From NCBI RefSeq assembly GCF_001949145.1, contig NW_019091418.1, forward strand, positions 2,371,061-2,435,060: 64,000 nucleotides of DNA, read 5' to 3'. Position 1 is the stretch's first letter, and each line of letters begins with the position of its first letter. The notes under the pieces are model-generated. The model saw nothing but the letters and a program-made list of their open reading frames with translations. It ran no database searches and had not been told where the DNA came from. Positions 1 through 9,573 of this stretch are shown in pieces. The DNA is from Acanthaster planci. Its lineage: Eukaryota; Echinodermata; Asteroidea; Valvatida; Acanthasteridae. Made by a program: the position numbers and the translations under genes.

Positions 1-190
1 GGAGGGAAATTGGAAAAGTGCCTGGGCGGCCTTAGAAATTGTAACACATTGTGATACATGCTGTGTTTTGTTGAGCTCGAGTATCACGTAGGCAGTAGTT
101 GTTGTTCTGACGGCCGTGTGGAAGGTCATGCACCGAGTTTTGTGAATAAAACAAATAAATTCTTTTTTGGAAGTCCTGTATCTGTCCCCC
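1..190 (+). other. possible 3' end of an upstream transcript
   Basis: No reading frame is recognisable. AATAAA-type hexamers occur close together at about 143-160, followed by a T-rich stretch, which is what the end of a plus-strand 3' UTR could look like. There is no coding sequence in the window to attach it to, so this is only a suggestion. Confidence 0.15.
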
Positions 191-194
191 TCTT

Positions 195-760
195 TTGCGT
201 TACCGGGTTTTGAGGGACAATAGCACCCAGGTCTACGCTACAATACATTTCATATGCAAAGATAACATTCTGTCTGAATATCAGTTTAGCTTTAGAAGTA
301 ATCACTCCACTGACTCAGAGACATTTTATCTGGTTATCAAGTTTTGTAATGATGTAGATAAAAATCACTTCTCCACGGGCCTGTTTTTGGACTTGCAAAA
401 GCATTTGATACCGTTAACCATGATATTTTGATCCGTAAAATAGAACATTATGTCATCCAAGGAATAACGCTGGACTGTTTAAAAGTTACTTACGTGGTAG
501 ATCACATTATAAGTTGTTTTAATTCCTTAAAATCTATAGAATTGCCAATTACCTGTCTTGTCCCACAGGGCTCTGTATTTAGTCCCTTATTATTTCCAGT
601 GTACATGATTGACATCTGCAGTAATTCATTTGCAGATGACGCAAGCTTATTATATTCTGACAAACGTGCGGACTTAACGGTTCAGATCTTCAACGCCAAG
701 CTCCTGAAAATCCTCTTTTTTTTGGCTATTGGCCAACAAATAATGCGTAAATGTACTTAA
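195..760 (+). pseudogene. broken non-LTR retrotransposon reverse transcriptase fragment
   Basis: Two overlapping plus-strand frames (about 195-400 and 400-760) together read like the central reverse transcriptase of a Jockey/CR1/L2-group LINE. Visible blocks are ILSEYQF.FR.NHST, GLFLDLQK, then in the next frame an HDILI-like segment, VPQGS with SPLLF, and the catalytic FADD. The frame change lies near position 400, in an A-rich stretch, and looks like a single-base loss. No endonuclease domain is present upstream, and the frame ends soon after the active-site block with a decayed tail. The copy is dead and truncated at both ends. Assignment to RT is firm from the motifs. The exact clade is inferred only from the style of the motifs. 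Confidence 0.75.
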
Positions 761-1393
761 ATCAAATAACAATAATAATAAATGATAATAATTAATATAG
801 CGTCACCTAAAACTAAATTGTCAGTGACGCTTCACATTCAAAATACTAGTTAAAATACAATAAAAATGAGCAAAATATTACAACTACACGCAAAATACCG
901 TACACATTAAACCTTTAACAAAACATCCCCTCATATTTTGAGCTAGCCAGTACAAATACACTCAGTTTTTCCCTTTAATTGTCTGTGGAACTACTCGGGA
1001 TGAAAATCTAACTTGGAAAAAGCACTTTGGCGACATTACAGCTAAAATAGAAATGTTGGTATTATGAACCGTCTAAAATATTTTCTACCCAGTAGGTATT
1101 GTATAACTTTTTTATTTTACCATATTTGAATTTCTCTATACTGTGAATTGGGTAGTCCGACTCCTACATGTAACCGACTGCTCACTCTGCAGAGACAAGC
1201 AGTGAGTAGAGGGTAATTGCAAAAAGTGGGTTTTTTGAACACGTTGGTCCCATTATTTGCTCATTTGAAACTATTAAAACTCACCGCCTTGTATTATCTC
1301 CTACATGCAGGATTTAGACTACCGTGACGGCTTCCAGTGGCATCTTTTACCTGCTGCTTTCGCCCCTTTCCCATCGCTGCAGGGCTTTTAGTT
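761..1393. other. AT-rich stretch, no gene seen
   Basis: AT-rich sequence with A/T runs (for example around 765-800) and no coherent coding frame. It may be residual 3' sequence of the LINE fragment just upstream, but nothing in it demonstrates that. Confidence 0.3.
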
Positions 1394-1876
1394 TTAAGAT
1401 GGTTGGTTGAAGATTGTGGACGTGTCCTTCAGCCTGCGCTGGGGAGTTTTAAGGTGAAGTGCAGCGTGCGCAAACTGGCCCCACCCTTGAAGCTGAGACT
1501 GTGACAGCGAGGTCCTTGGGCCGTAGGCTTGATGTAGGAGTTTCCTTCTCCTAGGCGAGTTGCCAACCATGGCTGACGAGCCCCTCCTACCTTTGGGTTT
1601 ATTATCGGAGTTCTCCTTGGTGGGCAGCCGGCCAAGGCTGACGAGCCCCACCCGCCCAGAGCAAGCCTGGTTATACTGCGCCAAGCTCCCGCAATCGCCC
1701 TCTCCTTTCGGTTGGGATTCAGGGGGTACCACGTAGAGGTTGGAGTAGGACTCGGGGTCTGCACCACTCAGTATATATTTTGGGTCCAGTATGGAGCTCA
1801 CCCATACCAGCATCCGGTGACTATGTTGACCCCACTTACCCCCAAATATGATAATGCCACACAAAGGACAGGGCAC
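1394..1876 (-). other. GC-rich open segment of unknown nature, repeat-like
   Basis: A 160-codon open frame on the minus strand, with a second 112-codon frame overlapping it, lies in a GC- and CpG-rich island inside AT-rich DNA. The translated product is rich in Arg, Gly, Ser and Pro and matches no family I recognise. The segment contains an internal direct repeat: the same 14-mer, GGCTGACGAGCCCC, occurs at 1571-1584 and 1636-1649. Two parallel open frames plus an internal repeat point to composition or a mobile repeat rather than a host gene. No splice signals or conserved motifs support a gene call. Confidence 0.25.
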
Positions 1877-1899
1877 CTAACAAACTTGATATTTAAATG

Positions 1900-3960
1900 A
1901 TGTATCAGACCCTTTGTGCGCCTATATCAAACGTAGTAAGAAAGAAATGGGTTTTGAACTCAACAAGATGTTGTTGTACAATTAAGGCCAAACTGGTTTA
2001 CATTTTTTAGATCAGAGAGACGTGACACTTTACTGCAGTTTATTCCCTTATTCGGATATTTAAGAGAAAATAATTACGTGCTATTATTTTGATACCAATG
2101 GTTTTAATAACAGCATAAATCTTTACCATTTCATGGTGGGCATACTGGGTTCATTTTGTGTCTGCATGGTTTAATTTATAAGCGTCAGACAGATGTGGAA
2201 GCCGAATCATTCAGTAACCGGTACATCTTTGACCAAGTGACCGTTCCGTATGTTATTAACGACAGACTACCTTACAGTGAACCATCCTCAGTCGTCTTGG
2301 CTTCGGTCAAAGGCCACACATAAAAATTCACTCCATGCATAGAATAAACAATTTTTGTATACAGGTATGCTGCAAGACCCCTTACTAATCACATGCCCCA
2401 AAGCAAGTGATTATCTTTATAACCAAGACGAAATTGACATGCACAGCAACTCGGTTACTGAAGTAAAAGTCACACACAAAAGCCTTTTTTTCTTTTTTTC
2501 TTTTTTTTTTCTTTTTTGTATTGTTCTCCTCTGTGGTCAATGAACCCTTGGGTCGCCTGGCCACTCAGCCCGGTCGCCGGCTGCGCCGCTCGAGCGTAAT
2601 TTGGCCAGGGCCTGGATCTGTTTGGGTGGAAATGTACCGCCTGTTACGACGAGAACAAGGGAGGCTGAAAGGAATGGTACGCCCGCGAAAGATAATTGTG
2701 GCGCTACCTACTTGCAGCTGGTTGATTCCTCCACTCGCTTCCTCCACGCGTGAGGCACCCGAATGAACACGGTACTAATGCAAAACATTTAGACAATAGG
2801 CAAGGAGGGGTGTGAGGATCCATCGCGCACCCCCTTGCCCTGCCGAGCTACACTGTATTCACATGAATTGTTTAGTCACACCAGTACCCAATCCTTAAAC
2901 GCACAGTCTAAATGGAAGCTCACAGTTTTCTATAAATTAACTAAATACTTGTACAAAAGTTGTAGCAATCAACTCGATTTGAACTCCTCGGCAGCTCGGT
3001 TCAGACTGACCAATTTTCCCAATTGTAACATTATTTAATTCCCTCCCTTTTCCTGTTTTCACACTCCTTAACACACCATCTTAGCACAAAATGCAAAATG
3101 ATGGTCTACAATAACCACTTCAACCTTTCTTCCAATTATTAGTTTTATCATTACTCTGGATATTGTCCAAAGCCCCCCCTTTCCAATTATGGCAATCTTA
3201 TTAGTTCAGTTACCCACTTTACACAACATAATTTACTCATTGAAAACATGCTGTCAAATCCTCTGACAGTTACACAAATACTCCTTTGTTCTGTATCCCC
3301 GGTTGAACACCGTGACTTGACGGCCCCTGGTTTCCCAACTACCGAACCTACCCCAGGCCATTTCTCTGGAGTTTAAAAAGATCACCAGACATTCGCATTA
3401 CAGTATTTTAAATGTTCAAAATAGTCAAAACATCAAAAAAGTCACATTTTACAGAGATTTAAACTGATAAAAACTGCAATCTGTTTTATGCAAAAATCAT
3501 TTTGCCCTTTTCAGAACCAAACTCTGCAAAGCGAAGCGGATATGTCACCAACGAACGACTTGAAGTAAATCTAATGTATCCCAGAAATCCTTGCAGGATG
3601 TCATTGGGACCGGGGATTCCCCAACAAGTGCCGCTCATGCGTGAGAACTGTTGAGTGTGATGGTTGCGTTGAGCTGTCCGGAGAATGGTGAGACTAAGAA
3701 AATAAGAAATGTTTAAATTTATACAATGATTTAGACAGTTTAAGTGCTTCGAATCAATGCAGTATTCTTGCTGCCCGAATGATGATCCTCATAATCACAG
3801 AAATTACCCCAGAACTGTGGGGTCCGACGTCCGCCCCGCGCTCCCACAAGTCTAAACGTTACACCATGCGAATTACCCACAAAAAGAAACCAATTATGGC
3901 AGATTACAAGTTTTGGGATACGACACTACAAGCAGTCACCAACCACACTTAGCCTACTTA
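1900..3960. other. intergenic, simple-sequence T tract, no gene seen
   Basis: There is a T-rich microsatellite with interspersed C at about 2485-2518. It is followed by a GC-rich patch at about 2540-2770 with short open frames on both strands that show no recognisable motif. The rest is AT-rich with no supported gene. Confidence 0.3.
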
Positions 3961-4650
3961 GGAGGTGGGATTAAATTAATTAAGCCTGGCAACTCGTATT
4001 CAAAGTATTACAGCGAAAGCTAATCAAATTCTAGGTCTGCTATGTACAGCCGTTCTTCTGAAGTAAAAGCGAGGGCTTGCAAAACGCTAGTCAGACCTCA
4101 TCTAGAGTACTGTTCATCAGTCTAGGATCCTCATCACAAGGAACATAAATTACAGCTGGAAGGGGTTCAACGATGATCTGCCAGATTTGTCTCTAACAAC
4201 AACACAAAGAGGGAGAGCGTCACCAAATAGCTGTCCTAACTGGAATAAGAGCCTTTGGAACATCATAGAGTAGCCCCGAGATTGACTCTCCTCTAAAATT
4301 CTGTCAACTAAATCGTTGCCCTCAATACGGAGTTATACCAGGCCAAACCAAACCATTCTACAAGACAACACGTAGCAATCTCCTTCATCAAGCCATCCGC
4401 ACATAAAGAATGCTACAAGTTCTCAGTATTGCCAAAAACCTTTGTAGAATGGAATAAATTTCTACCGGAAATACGTCATACACCAAGCATTGTAATTTTC
4501 CAGTCAAAACTTCAATCTCTCAATATGATATCAAGGGGGGGCTCACTTCGCGCCTGCATATTACATCCCTGATAAGGAGATTATGCAGTATTCGACCAGA
4601 ACCACATGTCCCACGAACGAAGCGGGCAGACGTCGGACCCCACAGTTTTG
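3808..4650. repeat. inverted repeat pair flanking the LINE tail
   Basis: AACTGTGGGGTCCGACGTC occurs at 3813-3831 and its exact reverse complement at 4629-4647. Looser similarity extends several bases on each side, including the TACCCC preceding it. The right copy sits at the 3' end of the LINE tail. The left copy may be the end of a second, oppositely oriented element. Confidence 0.6.
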
Positions 4651-4660
4651 GGGGTACACA
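3965..4660 (+). pseudogene. LINE reverse transcriptase C-terminal tail, decayed
   Basis: The plus strand reads, with one frame change and several stops, the typical end of a CR1/L2/Jockey-type LINE ORF2. Visible are a KANQILGLL block, then KTLVRPHLEYCSSV, a stop where a Trp is expected, DPHHKEH, and a VQR..ARFVSNN block. After more breaks comes a segment with a KFSVLPKTFVEWN-like block. These are landmarks of the region after the RT fingers/palm. The catalytic region is absent here, so this is a 5'-truncated insertion, as LINEs commonly leave. It may belong to the same family as the RT piece at 195-760, but the two do not overlap in protein space, so I cannot test that. Confidence 0.65.
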
Positions 4661-5010
4661 GAAATGTGGTTTAATAAAAGGGAAGATCTGGTTGTTTACC
4701 ATGTTTACATCAGATTATGATGAATGTTCAATTACTACACCCACCTGCACTCTCCTGCTTTTTACGTGGAGCCTAGCCACTGAGTTTTGGTAACTCAGTC
4801 TGGCTTTGAATACAAGAGGGATTAGCTGGGCTATAGCGCCTTTTTCAAGTTTCATGTGCGTATGTTCAGGAAATATAACACGGAGAAGAAATTTGCGACA
4901 CCAATGTTGCATTACATTCAGCAAATGTATGTTCGTAAATGTTATTGTTGTAGACAATTTGTTCCTCTCTAGCTTTGTTCACTTACTTGCGCTGGGGCAC
5001 TAAAATCAAC

Positions 5011-8000
5011 ATGGCGAGGGAACGAGGGAATTGGCTTATTATGGGGAGCAATACGTACGGTACTGAAAAACTGCTAGTCACTGCTCTCTGTGACTTGCAT
5101 TTCTGTAAGTAAGCAGGATGTAGATCTATCCATATCTGTTAAGCAAAAGTTCTTATTGAAAAATACATGTAGAAACCAAGAAAGTAAACTTTGGGGGTTG
5201 TACTCCAGCATTTCCATTTATGGTGTGCAGGTGAGTTACCTTTAGAAAAGCAAGAGAGATTCCCCCCCCCCCCCGTGCGTGAGGCTGTTGAAATTTGGCT
5301 CCAGGGGGCTACAGTTTTTTAATGGCAAGGGGATTGGAAAAACAACTCAAAGGTGCAGTGATCTCATGAAGTTACTAGCTAGTATGCAGCAAGTTGTAAT
5401 TTCAACTATTAAGTTTCCATCTTTTTTCCAAATCTTACAGATCTAAAATCAGTCACAGAGTGTACAGCAGATATGGAGACGTCCCTGTCACCTAATCTTT
5501 CAGTCAATGAGAAAGACATCAGCAGAATGGGTCTAGTGTCTGGTCTGATCAACAATGAAAAAATTACACCAGGTGCCTACCCCCAGCCATGCTCTACCCC
5601 AAACCAGACTGTGTCTCTGCTGCATTTTAGGTCAAAGGATTGAAGAATAGTTCTTACAGAATGTTATTAACAAAACGATTCGTCAGGACCTCAGTCAAAG
5701 TCAAACAATAATTATTTAATATGTCTTTTTATCTGATTTTAACATTTATGTACATTAACTGATTATACGTTCATGTCTTGAGACCAAACATAAAGGATAC
5801 TCCGTAGGAAGATTTAAATAAAAACTAATAAACTCCAATAATTTTTATGCATTCTACATGGGATAAAGAAGCAATCTCCTCGCAGTTTATTAATTTGTAA
5901 AAGTTTGTGGTGATGAAAAATCTTTCTTAAAGTTCTCCAAACAGCACAGTTGAAATGATTGAGACTTTAGAATGAAAACAGACACTCTGCTCTCATATTG
6001 TTTTCTTTATTTGCAGATGACAAGAAAACCTCTTCTGACTTCCCAAGCAGTATCAGTGGTGATTTGCCTAGATGCATCAGTTTTGATTGTGGTAACATTA
6101 AGTGCTACAACTATGGTGAGTTAACTTACCAGATAAGAAGCCAGAAATTAACTCAAGCATAAGTTATATGCACCATGCATGATTGTCTTCTTTGATTTAT
6201 ATTTCTTTTACATGAAACGTGGATTTTGAGCATTGTGTCTCTGCATCATAACATAGACTATAGCATGGGCCTAAAACACTACTGGTTTATTTTTACGACT
6301 AACACTTTTGGACAATATTGTATTTGAGTCTATCACAACCCTTTCACAAGTCCCTTTACAAGTCCAATCACAAGTCCCTTCACAAGGCCAGTCATAAGTA
6401 ACAGTGAACAAAGACAAAGGATTATTTTTGTCACAGCTCATTTGAATAGCTTGTGAATTGGCTTAAGACTGGATGACTTGTGATGGACTTACAGGGACTT
6501 ATGATGGGCTCAAATACAACACTGCTTTGGACCCCTATTCTGTAGTACTGTAGTTGAGTCCATCACAAGTCCTTTCACAAAACCAGTTACATGTATCAGA
6601 ACAGTGACAAAGGGATACCTGTGACTTATAGCTTCATGGGACTGTATCATTTGTTCGGTAAAATGGACTTATATTGATTTGCAGAAACTTGCAGTAGCCT
6701 TGACTGCAACACCACCCCATGGATTGTCAAGTTGTAAATTTGTACACTTTACTCAACCATCTGACAGAAGGAATACTTGCAATGTTGAGATCAGTTGACT
6801 TTCAGTGTAGGCTACGTGATATAAGTGGCACTGTTTTACGGTTTGCAAGACCGTCTCAAGTCTACTCACAAATTCCGTTACCAGTAAGAGGGCTGAACAG
6901 TGACAAAGGAATGTATTTGTCACATTTCATTTATCATAGTTTGTTTGACTTCAGATTTTATTACTTTCATTGGGCTTATGAGGACTGGTCATGGACTAGA
7001 CACAACGCTGATGGTTTGTGCCAAGCAAGAGAAGCTATCTAGGACAAGGCAGTCATAATGTTTCTTGTGAAAGCATTTTTTTAGTTTGAGAAAAAATTGA
7101 TACATGAATGATTTTTCTTTAAGGTATGTCAACGAAATTCAAGTTAATAAAAAATGGAATGGAGCTCAAAGATGTGACTAGGAATGCATTTCGCCTGATG
7201 CATGAGATGGTAACACAGCATGGCCGGTCTCATCTGGTTGGACTCTTGTCAGATGTCTTCACAGCCTGTGATGCATTGCTTGATAGGGTACAGCTCGGAT
7301 GCGTTAAGTTCGTACTACGGTTCAACACTCGGGAGGGGCTGCAGAAGCTGTGGGATATGTACTCATCCGGGGAGCTCGCTGAGAGGATGACGAGGGCTCT
7401 TGTCACTGATGAACTTGTGCCTGGTGACAAGACCGACATAGCTGTTCTGCCGTCGATTGACCAGAGTGACTTTGAGGCAGGCATGAAGTTTTTTGATGAA
7501 CTGGAACAAGCTGAAAAAGAAGGTACCCACCACTGTAGTAGATTGATCCGTTAACCTCACATTTGTGACATTTCAACTGATTTCAACTGTTCACACAAAC
7601 GTCCAATGTGCGTGGAATTTCATATACTGCAATGCAGTGTGGCAATCAGTGCTGCTCATGGAGGCATTGGAACCTGCAGTGTGGCATACATAAAAGAGGA
7701 GCACCTGTTGCTATACCCAGATGGGTAGGGTATAGTGAGTCCATAGTCCAAATACCTTAGAATAAGACAGGCCTCATGAACTCACCTGTTTGTAATGGAT
7801 TGTAACTGAATGCCAGAAGACAGAACTACATGTATCACCCATGAACCACTATCACACATAAAAGTTGCACAAATTGGCTTGGCAGCCATCTTCCGTATCA
7901 CAGCTTTTGTTATAGAGGATATGCACACATGTACTCATGTGTGTCTTTATGGAACAAAAACACTGACCGGGAAGATAGCTGTTATACACAACTCTGTTTG

Positions 8001-9573
8001 GTGTTTCAGAGTGATTTCATATCCTTTCCTGAGAGAATAGGTCTGATGTAGCACGTTATTGAGAGCCCTCAACATAACACAGAGCTGCATGAGCTAGAAA
8101 TGGAAATGAAAGCTGGAGCTGAAATTGTGGGTTGGAAATTGGGCCAAACATTTAGTTATATTTTAACTTTAGTAGCAGAGGAAGAGAGACGCCAATTTAA
8201 AACTGAGAAGGTGACATTACCTGAAGACCAGGGGAGTGTTGGATCAGACCAAAACCAACCTGGCACCTCAGAGATGAGCAAGGAACAAGCAGCAGACACA
8301 GCTGAAGGTAATGATTGTTAGACTTATGGTGATTGCGATTCATAAAAAGTGACAAACCAAAATTCATTACAGATGTGTCAGACAACCCCTCAAATAATTG
8401 ATATATTTGGATCTTTTTAATCAGTTAATGTAAATATCCAAGAAACTGCTGAGGTTCTTGTTAGTTTAAGTATGTTTGAGCATTGTCTAGTTTAATACTC
8501 CTTCTTGTAACTATGTTTCCCAAGTCAAGTCCCAAGTCATTATTTCAAGCCTTTGGTCCATTGGCATTTGTACACTTTTTCCAACATCGTTTATATACTT
8601 CCTCAATGAACTATCTGCATAATTTTAATTCTTCACAATACGCTGATACTTCTAATGATAAACCGTACAATGAAACAGGGGTTTGCACACATGTAGTCAA
8701 TTTTACCTTTGTGTTTATTAAACAAAAGTTATTTGTGAAAACATGTCAAATTTGTCTGAGTAAAGTTCCAAGTAATTTTTCCCCTGAGTCAAGTCAAGTC
8801 TTAAGGCAAAATAGCAACAATCGAGACCGAGTCTGTAATTGAAGTCACTAGATATGAAAAATGTAGCTGCAACAAATTTGTCTTTGACGTAAATTTTCTG
8901 CAACTTTGTACTCTTCTTCAATGTATGAAACTCCTTTACATTCCCATTTGCTTAAATGCATTGAAAAGTGCACCATTCATTTTTAAACACTTGAAATTAT
9001 CTATGCTTTAATGGACAACTGAGGGCGCTGTTGTGATGTCATCCAGGGAAGACATAGTTCAGTGCATACATGTAGGTTTTTCTTTTCAAATTGTGAACCA
9101 AGACGTTACAAACATTTCTGAGAAAGGGACTGGTGTTTGCTCATTGAATTGCACATAAATAACAACCAATCAGCAAAGAAGAGAAAATATAGTCCAGCAA
9201 AATCTGCAACAATGTGCACAAGCCAATGCGACATTGAGGCTGGGATGTCATCACAACGTTTTGCTTTTGAATATGGAAACCAGTATTGAACCTATACCCT
9301 TTGAAATAGTGAAACAAAGTAATGTTTTTTAAGCTAACCAAGCAAAAGTAACGAGAAATACACAATTAGCAAGATTCTGCTTGGATTTTGCTGGGATCCA
9401 AACATCAAACCCTCTGTTTGGATTTCCAACGACAAAATCAATAATGTTACAGAATGACGATTTTATCATTTCCTTTGTTTTGAGGTCATATCAGTGTCCC
9501 GATGGAAGGCTAAACTAACATTTTTCACTGTTGTTTATCTTCTCTAGATCCTATGGATAATTCTGATGGGTGA
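5011..9573 (+). CDS. six-exon gene, putative TRADD-N-like adaptor-type protein, 294 aa
   Basis: I assembled this gene from splice signals. Exons are 5011-5104, 5441-5572, 6017-6115, 7124-7522, 8173-8307 and 9548-9573 (TGA at 9571). The lengths total 885 nt, or 294 codons plus stop. All five introns are phase 1 and each internal exon is a multiple of 3. Acceptors are strong pyrimidine-tract AGs, and donors include GTAAGT and GTGAGT. The ATG at 5011 sits in ATCAACATGG, a good context. The protein has a Ser/Asp-rich N-terminal third, then in exon 4 a helical segment (about residues 112-163) and a compact beta/alpha segment (about 165-235: GCVKFVLRF, EGLQKLWDMYSSGEL, VTDEL). It ends in an acidic tail of about 50 residues. 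The exon-4 module resembles the TRADD-N-like domains found in invertebrate NLR and GTPase immune proteins, by pattern memory only. There is no signal peptide or membrane segment. The gene structure is better supported than the family name. Confidence 0.6.
6318..6520. repeat. MITE-like imperfect palindrome in intron 3
   Basis: TTGTATTTGAG followed by a degenerate (T/C)C.ATCA block at about 6319-6335 is repeated in inverse orientation at about 6505-6519. Between them are repeated CACAAGTCC-type units on both strands. Partial copies recur at about 6553-6620 and 6850-6915. The ~200-bp palindromic shape fits a small non-autonomous DNA element. No clear target-site duplication is visible. Confidence 0.5.
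7124..7522 (+). CDS. exon 4 of the 294-aa gene: the domain-bearing exon
   Basis: This 399-nt exon (133 codons, phase 1 at both ends) carries the only structured part of the predicted protein. The acceptor is a T-rich tract ending in AAG, and the donor is AAG|GTACCC. Because it is a symmetric phase-1 exon, the whole domain could be shuffled as a unit, as is common for adaptor domains in animal immune genes. The conserved-looking core is RFNTREGLQKLWDMYSSGEL, a pattern I associate with TRADD-N-like modules. There are no catalytic motifs. I rate the exon itself as very likely real and the domain name as tentative. Confidence 0.6.

Noticed and set aside
8483-8842. 119-codon plus-strand frame between exons 5 and 6 of the 294-aa gene
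   Set aside because: AT-rich intronic sequence with no splice sites or motifs. Exon 5 joins exon 6 in phase without it.
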